This document shows, in pieces, positions 20,880 through 32,623 of a stretch of DNA of 64,000 nt; position 1 is the first letter of the stretch; each line of letters starts with the position of its first letter. The stretch is taken from assembly GCA_019426215.1 (NCBI GenBank), contig CM033401.1:6453134-6517133 (forward strand), read 5' to 3'. The translations under genes were made by a program, and so were the position numbers. A model generated the notes under the pieces. It did not search any database and was not told where the DNA came from. It saw nothing but the letters and a program-made list of their open reading frames with translations. Origin of the DNA: Buddleja alternifolia. Its lineage: Eukaryota > Streptophyta > Magnoliopsida > Lamiales > Scrophulariaceae.

Positions 20880-22170
20880 TAATAATATTGAAAGAATTGA
20901 GATTATAACGTGTAAACAATGGATAAAATAAAAGAGTAATTCCTTAGAAAAGTAAAGATTATTTTATTTACCCTTCAATGCAAGTATTTATACAAACTTT
21001 GATGATTTGACTAAACATGGTAGGTGGAATAAAGTTAGCTTCCTTCCTACAGGGTAACTGCAGCTATTCAGGAAGAATTGGAGCCCCTTGGATCCATCTG
21101 AATCTAGCTAGAATTAGACCAAATCAGCTTGATTTTCTCTGCCTGCTATGATAAGTAATTGATGGGATCTTGTCTCCATTCTTCTTCCTATAGTTCCGCC
21201 TCTTCTTTGTAAGCCCAATGGGGCTGTCTTTTTGCAGGCTGTGGTCTAGCTCTTTGTAGGACTTTAGCCCAATGAGTATTGGGCTTGTTAGCTTTGCCCA
21301 ATAGCTAATTTCCATCCACATAACCGAAGTTATGGTTTTTTTTTTTATAGAAAACGTAGTTTTTAATTGGTAGGGGTGTAAACGAATCGAGTAGTGGCCT
21401 AATAAAATTATCAGGCTCAGCTTAAATCGAACTCGACAAGCCTAATTTTCTAAATCTCAAGCTCGAGCTCAAAGTAGATGAATCAAGTTCGAGCTCGAGC
21501 TTGAAGTAAAAATTAATTTAATTATTTTTTTAAAAAAATAAATTTAATTTAATTTTGATTTTTTTTATTTGTTTATCACAATCTGTTAATTATGTACATT
21601 ATAATTAAAATTAAAATTATAAAAGTAAAATGATAATAATTATAAAAACACATTTCAAGATAAGATAAATAATATTTTATGTATCTTTTGTGCAATAATA
21701 TTTATAAAATATGAGGTAGTTAGAATAATGAGGGTATTAAACTTATGTTATTAAAACATAGATCATATATCAATGAACTATATATAATTTATATATTGTC
21801 ATTATATTATTACTAGTATCATTATGATTAGCATTACTTTATTGACATTACCAAGTCAATGGAGATTTACCTACATATGATTATAGTTCTGATAAAATTA
21901 TGGGAGTTGATATTGAGACTCCAAAAATTACTAGTGGAGCTCCACTTTTCACTTATTTTAGAAAGAAATTTGTATTGAATAGTGGGGTGTCAATAACACT
22001 TTTGGAGTGCCAATATCATTTACCTAAAATTATATACTTGCTAAATCTTAGAATACGAGATAGATAGGAAAAATTTATAAGTTTTTAGAATATTCATTTT
22101 GTTATTTACTTTGCAAAAAAAATACTCCGCATTAATTTATAATATGTATGAAGTCAATAACTATACACAC
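20880..22170. other. AT-rich DNA with possible solo LTR, no gene
   Basis: 20895-21330 looks like an LTR in composition (gggctgtctttttgcaggct, ccaatgagtattgggcttg) but I see no TG...CA ends with target duplication. 21370-21500 has 'gagctcgagctcgaac'-type text, related in style to 33405-33480. The rest is AT-rich. Confidence 0.3.
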
Positions 22171-22179
22171 TCCTAATAA

Positions 22180-22307
22180 AAGCATTTCCTTGATAAGATC
22201 GCAACAAGCTCTATGTATAATTTACAAACTTTCGAGTACTTCCAAGAGGATTATAGAGTTGTATTTGCATTGAAGAATTTAATTCGTGGTATATGAATTT
22301 ATAATAT
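22180..22307 (-). repeat. Upstream flank of a lost phylloplanin copy
   Basis: The text 'ttgataagatcgcaacaagc' onward is shared with 27178-27526 and resembles 13975-14050. It is the partner of the 3' flank at 19060-19260. Confidence 0.5.
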
Positions 22308-22635
22308 AGGGTTAAATGCATTAAAAAATTCCTATATTATATCGAAAATGCACAAAACAAAAATGGTGTTAACAAAATAGCCTAATCACCCCCTGAGTTA
22401 TTAAAAGAATTTGTGCAAAATCAAAATTCCATTAGAAATTAACAGGTTTTTCATGTTTTTCACCTTTATACACATGCTCCTTTGACATTTATACACTCTT
22501 TATACAATATAAAAGATACATAGTGTTATTTCACCCAAAAACACACATTTTCTTTTATCTTTTTAACAAAATTTTGATTTCATGCAGACTTTTAATAGCA
22601 CAGGGGGTGATTAGGTTATTCCGTTAACACGGGGG
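22308..22635. mobile_element. MITE, left part only
   Basis: It begins AGGGTTAAATGCAT and matches the complete copy at 27527-28962, minus that copy's Helitron. It is broken at about 22635 by LTR sequence. It preserves the empty site for the Helitron (gttaaa|tgcatt). Confidence 0.7.
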
Positions 22636-23013
22636 TAGCTGGGATTACATCACCGAACCTTACAATATCTTGTGTCACTCACTACTTTATTGCTTTACTT
22701 TACATTTTCATATTGTATCTTTGAAAAGGCATTAAAACAGTTAAGCGACTATTTGGTTAAAGAGAACGTTAAGCTTTAAAAATCATTTCCATTGTGCTAA
22801 CCCTAATTAAGCGATTGAAGCATTACCTTACTTTGGTAATTGTTGAAATCACTAAGTCTAAGTTATCTTACATTTAAGCGCCTAACCTAGAGCTGAGCTT
22901 ACTCAGCGTTCAAATTCTTCAAAAGTGATATGAATTTTTTAAAATCGAAAAAGACTTCAAGGTCTATTCAATCCCCCCCCCCCTTTTTCTAGACCCTTTC
23001 GTATGCCACTTGG
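22636..23013 (-). mobile_element. SIRE-like LTR fragment
   Basis: Its inverse matches the 5' part of the long LTR at 56858: 'cgaaagggtctag', then a G-run, 'attgaatagacc' and 'agtctttttcga', on to 'ggtgtaatccca'. The LTR start is eroded and the 3' part is missing. Confidence 0.65.
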
Positions 23014-23700
23014 AATCTTCACTTTGTTTTCATTGAGTTTTCCTCATGTTTTCTTGTTTGGCTAATGATACCCTAATGTTTTTTATGTTTGATTTCAGGT
23101 TAATACAAGCACATGGTGGTGCCAAAAAAACAAAAAAGGGAAAAACAAATGAGTCGGCACCACTGTGCCGAATTGGAAGCTTAATTGTGCCAAATTTCAA
23201 AGGGCTTGACACCACTATGCCATGTTGTGCCATTTCTCAAAAAAAAAAATGGAGAAGCCATCCTATTGACTCCCGGACCATCACGCTTATTCATAGGGAA
23301 GTTTATCTTTCACACTTTTGTTTTAATTCCATGTAGTTGTGATTATGCCTCAGTTAAGTGGTGAGTCCATTGAGGACAATGTCTAGTTTTAGTGTGGGGT
23401 GTTTACATGTTTGTCTTGTTGAATCATTCAAGTGTGGGGTGGTGTGATTGTAAATTGGTGGAAGATTTGACATGTATATATGTTGTTGAGTTTTTGATTG
23501 ATTTGGTGATATTTTTGCAACATTCTAGTTCAAATATTAAAACTATTGACTGACATGAACAAATGAACTTATTTTTCCCTTTATGGATGCTTTTTGCGAT
23601 ATACTCACTCTTTCGAATTTTGTAAAATTTGATGAGCATCCTTACATACTACACACGAGTTTTAGTAAAGGGGATTGATCGACGAGATAAAGCAATTACA
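23014..23700 (+). mobile_element. Athila/gypsy-type 3' internal remnant
   Basis: The sentence-like block 'attgaggacaatgtctag' followed by 'ttttagtgtggggtg' (about 23370-23402) is the hallmark of the region before the 3' LTR in Athila-type gypsy elements. No pol remains. Open frames at 23030-23336 have no recognisable domain. Confidence 0.5.
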
Positions 23701-23704
23701 AATT

Positions 23705-26700
23705 TTATTTTGATGAACTATAGAGGAACTCCCAAATAAGAGGATTCTAAAGTTGTATTTAGATTAAAGGATTTGTGAGTTACGAATTTGAAATGTATAA
23801 TATTGAATAAACTTAGTTTGTAAATAAATTTAAGTTTTGATGAATTTCAACCTTTTTATTACTCAAATTCACTAATGATGGAGTCACTTAGGCTTTATGA
23901 GGTTCAAAATCCTTTCTCGGATCTAAATTCTTAGATCCAAAATCCAACCTGAAAATTGATTTTGTAATCTTGCTAAATAATCATTTTCTCTCTCTTTAAA
24001 AACTTTGGTAGTCTTCTCATATTAACCTGTTCTAAGTCGGAGATAGGTTGGACACTCTACTTCAAATTTTGTATCCCAATTGTGAATGTAACTAGAGAGT
24101 AATTTGTACGTGGTACATCCATAATTCGGTTTCTTACTCCGCAAAAACCACCACCGCTGCCATCCATCCATTCAATCACCAACTCTACCAACCCACCCTT
24201 CATGAAAATCTTCATGTGGCCTTTCTATTAATTTTATTTAGTGTATTATTTTCTTCCTGATCTGATTCTATCATCCCTAATAAAAATAGAATATCTATCT
24301 CTTGTATAAGAATTTGTGGTCTTATGCATTAGAGTTATTTGTTTAATATTAGATGTTTCGTTGATTGTTTTTCGTTATTGTAACTTTTTATCAAATAAAA
24401 TAACTCATTTTATATGACGATTTAGTGCTTCAATTATTTTCGATTACATTATTAAACGTGTCTAAAATTTTAGAAGTCTCAGTCAAATAAAATAACCAAT
24501 CATATAAATTAAAAAACAGGCAACCTAGAAGTTTATTTACCTTGCCATAAATTAAAATAACCCTATACATATGAAGGATCGAAAATTACGTCCAAACTCC
24601 ACACGCTACCTATGATTAATTTTCACAATATTATTATATAACAGTACTTATATATTTTACATCATAATAGACAAAATTAATCAAACCTGTTTTTGTTATT
24701 AAAGGACTACTAGAAAGTTGAACTTGTTTTCTCTTTTTCTTCTACTTGTAAGTTTATGCCACTACATTATTCTTAATTTGGAAAGTTAACTATAAATGGG
24801 CCAACTTCAACTTGACCAACTTGGCAAAGCCATAGTTGAGTCTTACAATAAAGTACTTGTAGCTCACATAGTTCTTGCCAAATTTTGGACAAAGATAAGG
24901 CTATCACGAAGTACCCAAATATATCATTGTGGTGCGACTTTATAAGTCAAGGGAAGCATGTGTATTTTGAGTTCTCTATTTCAAAATTGTGTTTTATTTT
25001 GTAGAGTTAATTTCACTAACTATCCTTCTTACTTAGTGTGATTACAACTCAACCCGCTTATTTGGGCACATAACAAACATCGCTTTTTTATAGTATAACC
25101 TTACATATTCACCCTCTTTTGTCTAATGTTTGTTAGTTAAGCGTAACGGAAAGTGAGAAATGACAATTCTACCCACGTCTTTAAATTAAAAAAATAAATT
25201 TTTTATTTTATAATTACAATTTAGCACGCTTATTGTCGGGATATAACAGGTATTACTCCCTTTTATAATAAAACCTCACATTCACCACCACCCCCTCTTG
25301 ATTAACATCTGTTAGTCAAATGTGACAGAAAGTGTCAACTGACAAACTACTTTCGTTTAAAAAAATATAAATAAATTTGCAAAAACTAAAAATTTAGAAT
25401 GACGGAATGCCCCTCACACTTTGCCTATTATAAATTATCCAAATGCGTTTTCTCAAAAAAAAAAAAAAAAGGAGCAAAATATTTTAACGCAACAAGCATG
25501 AGGTGTTGGGCATGGGTTGAGCGCGGTTTATAATATTGCTTTTAAAACCGAACATAAATTCAAACCTAATGTTGGTATTCTATTTTTTTTAAGTCATTAT
25601 TAAGATGCTAACAAGATGTTACAAAATCATATAAATATAATTAGATCCTTTATAATATGAATAATTACAATTATCTCCTTAGAGGTATTTTGTTAATCAC
25701 AATCTAAACCGCTTAATTCGGGCTAATGAGAAACAACACCTCTTAGTGGTATTTTGGTCAAAAGAAAATAGTTGACCAAGACAAGGGCAAAATCGAAGTA
25801 TGGTCAAAATCGACATAACCTTTACGAGTCGAAGTGCATACAAGTATAAAATATTTGTAATAAGATTCAAATAATGTTACAATGGGGCTGCAAAATCAAC
25901 AATAGCGATAATCAAGATTTAAGTTATATATAAATACTCCAATTAAGCAACCTTTTGAAATTCTTTTTCAAAATTACCAACAAAAATAATAATATTCAAG
26001 AAATAGCATAGACCAAAATAATTGTATAGGAGGAAGAAGTAATTATTTAACACAAAAGTGAACCATACAAACTTCTATTATCCCTCTAAAGAAAATTAAC
26101 ATAAAAACATAATCCACAAGATCAATCAATGCAAGAAGAAGAAGAAATCTTCTTCATAATCTCTTCAAGCCTTTCTTTCTAGCATCTATCTTCTTTTTGT
26201 CGGCAGGAATTTTAGCCAGCCCTGCTTCCTACTTTTAGTGTAGCTAGAGCAGCTTTCGATCCGCTAGCACCCATCTCATCTGATGAAAGCATGGCCGTTC
26301 TATAACCATTTTTGGGTTTCGGGGCCGAGGACATGGTAATTGGAGCGGTGCACCTGCACCGAATACAACGTTGTTATTTTGGTTCGACGCATTTCGCTGA
26401 AGTGTCTGTGCTTTATAGATTCACATCTATGGCGGTGGTGGACGCAGAAATGGCTCCTGATAATTTGAAAAATAGGGGGTGAAAATGTCATATGTTTTCA
26501 CTTAAAGATGGTCGAAATTTTAATCCATTGAGAGAGGAAGAAGTTGTGATCATTTTTAAATATCAAGATATTTTTCGTTGTCAAATTTTGCAAAACAGGT
26601 TACCATGTAATTTACCCTTATCAAAACCATTGAAACATGTTCACCATTATTTTACATTTTTATATATTTTTTTATAATAATTCAACTATTCACAACCCAA

Positions 26701-26820
26701 TTGCAAAGCAGAGCACATAGATTGTGCCCTACTTTTCCTAGTGAAGTTGCTTATGTTTTCATTGGGACGAAATGTATTTGAAATAGATAGAAAATTCTTC
26801 AAAAAAAGTTAATTCAAAAC
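23705..26820 (-). repeat. Segmental duplication A, older copy A3 (flank only)
   Basis: It matches 13995-18900 in order but lacks the coding gene, the right part of the TIR element plus following DNA (junction at about 25799 into text equivalent to 16734), and the TRIM. At about 26306 it shows the uninterrupted TRIM target (aaccatttttgg). Substitutions are more frequent than between A1 and A2. Confidence 0.85.
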
Positions 26821-27130
26821 GATCTTTAGCATTACTTGAAATGCAAATGAGACACCCACAAAGTAAGGCCCCGTTAAGTCAAGGTTTTAAGTACCAAAGT
26901 GCAGCCACAAGCGTTGTATAGAACGAATAAATAGCTGGTCGTGCAAGTAGTATTTTTTATTATTTTTTTCATGTATTCTCGTATTATTCTCTTTTAATTT
27001 TCATAAGACATTTTTTAGTATCTTCTTAGCAGTACTTATTGAATAGGACTAGGGTGGGTTGCTCTATATGTGGTCCTTATGTATTGTACATGCCAAATTG
27101 AGCATTTTTGTTCAATATTGTTATATAATG
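26821..27130 (-). pseudogene. Remains of a lost phylloplanin copy
   Basis: 26821-26900 resembles the 3' end and UTR of the minus-strand genes weakly (ttacttgaaatgcaaatgag versus ggcacttgaaattcaatcag). 27000-27130 is a clear copy of the promoter zone. The roughly 460-bp CDS expected between them is replaced by about 100 bp of unrelated sequence. The identification rests on the promoter side and on position. Confidence 0.45.
27021..27065 (-). promoter_or_regulatory. Orphan phylloplanin promoter core
   Basis: The inverse reads AGAGCAACCCACCCTAGTCC and then TATTCAATAAGTACTGC, as in the minus-strand genes. No TATA box or ATG remains downstream. Confidence 0.55.
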
Positions 27131-27247
27131 AATAACCTAATATGGAAATTCAGTCCCTTTCATTGAAAAGCATTTTCCTTGATAAGATCGCAACAAGCTC
27201 TATGTTTAATTGCAAACTTTAGAGTACTTCCAAGTAACAGGATTATA

Positions 27248-27464
27248 GTCCCCAAGAGTTAGCCGAGTTGATTTGGTAAGGTATTTCCTACCACGGCAAC
27301 CCGAGTTTAAACCGCTCTGGGGACATGAGCCCGTCGCACAGGGTTTTCCTAGTGCGGCTTACCCCCCTCATGTGGTTTGCGGGCTATTGCATGAGGGTGG
27401 GGTTTACCCAGAGCGCACCTTCAGGTAGTGGCTGCGGATTCCCTAATTACCAAAAAAAAAAAAA
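27248..27464 (+). mobile_element. tRNA-derived SINE
   Basis: About 217 bp ending in a poly-A run, flanked by the perfect 13-bp duplication taacaggattata (27235-27247 and 27465-27477). The 5' part has an A-box-like 'gttagccgagttgat' and a B-box-like 'caacccgagtttaaacc'. The 3' part contains 'ggtagtggctgcggattccc', resembling the conserved 3' domain of many angiosperm SINEs. It is the cleanest SINE in the window. Confidence 0.85.
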
Positions 27465-27526
27465 TAACAGGATTATAAAGGTATTTGGATTGAAAAATTA
27501 ATTCGTGGGTTATGAATTTAAAATAT

Positions 27527-28533
27527 AGGGTTAAATCTATACTAATATAAAAGTATGGATCTTGAAAGTTGTTTCTTCCAATTGTGATATTATAATATTA
27601 TCCTTACTTAAATTTACCACCTTTGTTTAAATAATTAAATAATTATTTGAGACTCGTTATTTTCTTGGAATCCTTCACCTGAAACTGCCGGCAAACTCAA
27701 AGGTCCCTTGATGAATTTGTCATAACCAAAATTACCAATACATGCCAATCATGATAGTAAAGAAATCAAACTCACTTTATTAATTTGAGCAACTTTTCAC
27801 GTTGAAATAATAATGGCCCCTCTCCTACTTCCCAAAATTATTCCAAGATAACTATAAATATAATCTTAATATCTGTTAATTCTCGTGCAACTTAGGCTCT
27901 AAATTTATCTTCTTTTTTTTTTTTTCCAGTTTTATACTATAACTAAATACAGTCTATGTCAAAATGTTTCATATGAACAAGTTTGAATTAGATTTTTTTA
28001 TATATATATTTCCAGATATAGTACTTGAATATTGGAATTCTTATGCATATAAATATATATTTTACGTGCTATAAAAGTATGAATCTTAGAAGATGTTTCT
28101 TTCAATTGTGAAAATACATTATTGCCCTTTACTTAAATAACTTTATTATAACTTAGTTATTATATATTATATATGTTTATTACTAATAATGATTAATATA
28201 TATAATTGTCTGTTATTAATATTTGAAAAAAATCCACCTTCCCAAATACCAAAACGTATGGAACCATACAAATCAATTATGATAGTAAAGAATTCATATA
28301 TATTTACCCTATTAATGAGAGCAACTTTTTATATTCAAATAATAAAAATGCCTCCTTTCCAACTTCCCAAAACCATTCCAAGATTACTATAAATATAATC
28401 TTGATATCAGTCAACTCTCGTGCAACTTAGGAGGTAAATTTATTTTCTTTTTTTTTCAGTTTTATACTATAGTTGAATACATTTTATATCAAAATGTTTC
28501 ATATGAACAAATACAAGTTTGTATTAGATTTTT

Positions 28534-28573
<40 letters not shown>

Positions 28574-28962
28574 TACGTGCAACGCACATACACTCTACTA
28601 GTACATTAAAAAGTCCCTATATTATATCAAAAATGCACACAAAAAAAAAAATTGCGAAATAGTTCACCCCCTGGGTTATCAAAAGAATCTGTACAAAATC
28701 CAAATTCCATTAGAAATTAGCGGGTTTTTCATATTTTTCACCTTTATACACATGCTTCTTTGACATTTATACACTCTTTATACAATATAAAAACTAGATA
28801 GTATTATTTCACCCAAAAACACACATATTTTCTTCTATCTTTTTAACAAAATTTGGATTTCGTGTAGACTTTTACTAACATAGGGGATGATTAGGCTATT
28901 TCGTTAAAACAGGGGGGTTTGCATTTTAAATATAACACGGGGGTTTTTATGCATTTAACCCT
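27527..28962. mobile_element. MITE containing a nested Helitron
   Basis: Termini AGGGTTAAA... and ...ATGCATTTAACCCT are inverted. The interior after the Helitron (from 28602) continues the text seen at 22319 onward. There is no coding region. Confidence 0.7.
27536..28601 (+). mobile_element. Helitron, 1066 bp
   Basis: It begins A|TCTATACTAATATAAAAG and ends with hairpin GTGC-aac-GCAC, then ATACACTCTACTAG|T. The copy at 22315-22322 gives the empty site. A second 5'-end-like stretch at about 28066 (tataaaagtatgaatcttag) shows an internal duplication, perhaps two elements end to end. A TA repeat lies at about 28530-28570. There is no Rep/helicase. Confidence 0.85.
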
Positions 28963-30139
28963 AAAATATTTAATAATGAATTCACTAAATTTGAATAAAT
29001 TTAAGTTTTGATGGATTTTAAATTTCTTTATTACTCAAGTTCATTAAATTGAAGTCATTTAAAATCATTAGCTTCAAAATCCTTTATTCACGTCTATATT
29101 CTTGGGCCTAGAACGCAACCTAAAAATTAATTTTCGACTGTTGCGAAATAATTATTTCTCTTATGTTTAAAAACTTTGGCAGTCACCCTATCACCACTGC
29201 TGCCACAACCTTTGTCGACAGAATGGGTTGGACACTGTATTTCGAGTTTTGTATCACCACTACGGAGTTGGCGAGACGAAAATGTGTAGTGCATCCATAA
29301 TTCGGTTTCTTATCGACTCCCCTATTGTCGCTGCCCCGCTACTGCAAGCCGCCACCGCTGTCCATCCGTTCAGTCACCATCACTACACGAAAACAGGGCT
29401 TCAGCCACGGAAAAATCCGTCGCTGAAGCCCAAATTTCTGTCACTAAAACTTATCAGCGACGGAAAATTTCCGTCACAGCCCTTGTAGCTGAAAGTGGTG
29501 TCTCTAATTTGCGATTGAAATTTTTCGTCGCTGATTTTAGCGACGGCTCAGGCATTCCGTCTCTATTTCTGTGGCTAATTTGGGGAGTTTTCAAACGAAA
29601 TCCATCTCTAAACCCGTCCCTATTCTATCTCTGAATCCGTCTCTAATTTCATTTATTTTTGCAATAAAAAGGTCTCTAATGTCCGTCTCTCAATCCATCT
29701 CTGATTTAGTCAACATTTTCATCTTTTATATCCGTCGCTGATTTTGTCTCTAATTTTAAATGATTCTGTCTCTAAATCTGTCTCTGACTTGGTCAAACTT
29801 CTGTCTTTGAATCCATCTCTAAATCCCTCAATATTTTTCATATTTCATTTATTAATTTTATTAATCCTGATTCATTACAAATAATTACAATACAATCAAA
29901 TTAACATCAAATTCTAAATTAATTCCAATCAATGCACTTAATATGATCATCACCAAATATCAAAAATCAAACATCCATTTGAAAATCTATGAAACCAATT
30001 AATTTAAATCAACAAAAACATTCATTTTCGAAACAAATACCTTACAATTTATGTACCTTTATTATTTAAAATACTATGTCCAAATTGAAGATTCAACTAT
30101 AGTTCCATTTACAACTATTTCACGAATATGATCATCCAT

Positions 30140-30166
30140 TCAAGATCTTCCAACTTCATCAGTAAC
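30140..30166 (-). other. Candidate terminal exon inside CACTA
   Basis: On the minus strand, TTTCAG precedes 27 bases reading V-T-D-E-V-G-R-S-stop, in phase with the candidate exon at 30646. It is too short to be convincing alone; the matching phase is the argument. Confidence 0.25.
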
Positions 30167-30645
30167 CTGAAATGGAAAAAAGAGTAAATCTCAACTGTAT
30201 ATACTACAAAAAAATGCAAACCCATACGTAAGAACGTCCAATTGTTAACACCAAATCTACAACATGCTCCAATATTTTCAGAAGTAATTCCTAATACAAA
30301 CACCCCAAATAATCGTTTGATTTTTATGTCTGATCACTCAAGTAATACTTCCTTTAGTTCTTTTTCTCTGAATATCAACTCAAAATATTATAAGCTAATT
30401 TTGGAATAAATTTGATGGTCAACCGAGCAATCTAAGGCTATGCCTTTCTTGTTACTTGGGCAGGAGATGGACCTAAATAAAGGATAGACCCCAAATAACT
30501 TATCTCAAGAAAATCAAAAGAGAAGTTTTTAATCTAAGAATCTTAAACAAATTTTGGAAATAAAACTTTGATGGGATCCCTTGATTTGAACTAAGCTTAA
30601 AATTGCCATTTAACGCACCAGAGTCATGAACAAGAGTTAGTATAC

Positions 30646-30729
30646 CTCAAAATTTGCAGCACTAAAGACTTGTGAGAAACCAGGGACGTGCTCCACTGAG
30701 TTATGATTATCGGAAGGCGCTACATTGTC
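30646..30729 (-). other. Candidate 84-base exon inside CACTA
   Basis: Minus strand: AATTTCAG, then 84 bases with no stop (28 codons, including H-V-P-G-F-S-Q-V-F-S), then GTATAC. The splice signals and open phase look like a real exon. I do not recognise the protein. Confidence 0.35.
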
Positions 30730-30779
30730 CTGAAATTCAATAATAACATTCAAATGAATCATAATTTCAAAGGGAAATC

Positions 30780-30810
<31 letters not shown>

Positions 30811-30834
30811 GAATAGATAATAACATTTAGGATT

Positions 30835-31020
30835 TTCTTGAACTTGCTGCAAGGGAAAGATAAAGATAGGAGAGCTAGCAGTATCATCAAGACACAAGTT
30901 GTGTTGCTTACGAACCCTTATCTCGTCTTTTTCTCTTTCTGCTTCCTTAACTTTTTATCTTCTGAAACTGAATATGCATACATCTTCTTTAGTTTCTTCA
31001 TATACATCTCAATCTGTATA
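30835..31020 (-). pseudogene. Candidate coding remnant with a frameshift
   Basis: The minus strand reads E-M-Y-M-K-K-L-K-K-M-Y-A-Y-S then a Lys-rich stretch. A one-base shift in an A-rich run later, it continues D-E-I-R-V-R-K-Q-H-N-L-C-L-D-D. The composition looks like coiled-coil protein rather than noise. The family is unknown. It could be a transposase piece or captured host sequence. Confidence 0.3.
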
Positions 31021-31026
31021 TGAAAA

Positions 31027-32623
31027 AGTGATCGAAGTCCTACAAGCGATGACTTTATATAAATACAAATACATTTCATAATTCACTAATAGGAACCCAA
31101 TAGTAAACCAAGCTCTATAGGAAAAATAGCATCCAATTCTATTATTTTCTTCTTCATTTAAGCCATGGCAAGTGGAGCTTCACCTATTATGTATACAGAA
31201 AAGTATATAACCAAAAGAATTTCCAATATAATTCATATTAATAACTATAACAAATGAATCAAGATTTTTATACCTGCTAGGAAGTTCTTAGCACAAACAT
31301 TGGGCCAGCGATCGGAATAAGAGATATGACATGGAAAATCAAAGAAGAGTGGCTAAAAGAGAAAGTTAAGCCAAGCATAGCAGTTGATGTTGTGAAAGTA
31401 GATTATGGGCTTCTCAGCTTACTCCCTAATCTTTCTAGCTCCTGCAAATAGTTTACCAGTGTTTCAGTAAAAGACAAATTCTTTAACTTTGACTAATTTA
31501 TCATATGATTATTTCATCATGCTGATGCTGAAAAACAACTCACTTATTAAAATCAATAAGTATGTGATCAAAACGCACAAAAACACAATAGCACATAAAT
31601 TTACCTTCATGTAACTTGTCCGGTCAAATGAGACTTTAATGGAGAACACTAGTTCTTGTCATGTTTCCCACTTTAATCCTAAATATGACTATGCCTGGCT
31701 ACTTATTTTGACAAAATCAAACAATTCAAACTAAATAAAAGTAACAAACTGTAGATTTCCAAATCAAATGTATACATTACAAAATGCATTAGATAATTTC
31801 TGATTCTTGGACCATTTTGCTTTCATGCCATGTTCAAACAAGCAATTTATTATAGCTGCAATTCTAATGCCATAGCATCAATACATGTAGTTTTTATTTT
31901 TATTTTGATGAAAGCATCAATACTTTTGACTTCATCAATTATATGGCATAGTGAATGGAATGAGTAATTAAAATCACCAATGCATAAAAAATTGTTCACA
32001 TATGGCTCCATGATAGAACAATGTGACAATCTGCAACATCTTATTACATGAAAAATTACCATTTCGAATAATCTATTTGACATTGTCTTTCATCTCGCAC
32101 TCCACCTACCTCGCAAATACATGCATTACTACGGGCCATATCTTAGTGTATATTTAAGAAATTTGTCACACACTCGTCATGCATTTGTGGTACGAAATAC
32201 AAGATAACTCCAAAAGCTAAATAGACGATAAGATGAGTGCAAACGAAGATGCAGTATGCAAACTATTTTTACATCTAAAGTGTATAATTCCTAATCTCAA
32301 CCATCCATCCATATATTCATCAAATAGCAACCAAATGATACCTAAATTGGACTTTTGCTTGGAATATCTGTAAAACTAATACCAGTAACAAAGAGATCCA
32401 AATTCACCTTTTGATCAAGGGATTATACCCATCCCCTACACATCAATCACTAAAATCTTTACTAACACTACTACATCAGTATCATCAGCAGAACACCATA
32501 TTTTTCAGCAAGACTAACAACATTTGCAAACAACAGAGTCAACTATATAGCATTACTTACAGTTTCCAATTCTACAGCAAAAACCCACAAAAATCCACTT
32601 TAAAGCAACATCAAAACACTCAC
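31027..32623. other. CACTA interior, no clear gene
   Basis: AT-rich, with scattered splice-like signals. A 21-bp stretch at 31612-31632 (taacttgtccggtcaaatga) recurs inverted inside the AP2-like exon at about 32675-32696. Nothing else is recognised. Confidence 0.35.

Larger units (their letters stand above)
27131..29380 (-). repeat. Upstream flank of the lost copy, with insertions
   Basis: Flank text at 27170-27234, 27478-27526 and 28963-29380 matches 13960-14450. It is interrupted by a SINE and by a MITE containing a Helitron. It ends exactly at the CACTA terminus. Confidence 0.6.

Noticed and set aside
31520..31550. Possible miR172 site in the CACTA (cagcatcagcatgatg on the minus strand)
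   Set aside because: Only a partial resemblance to the AP2-family target site, at a place with no AP2 coding context.
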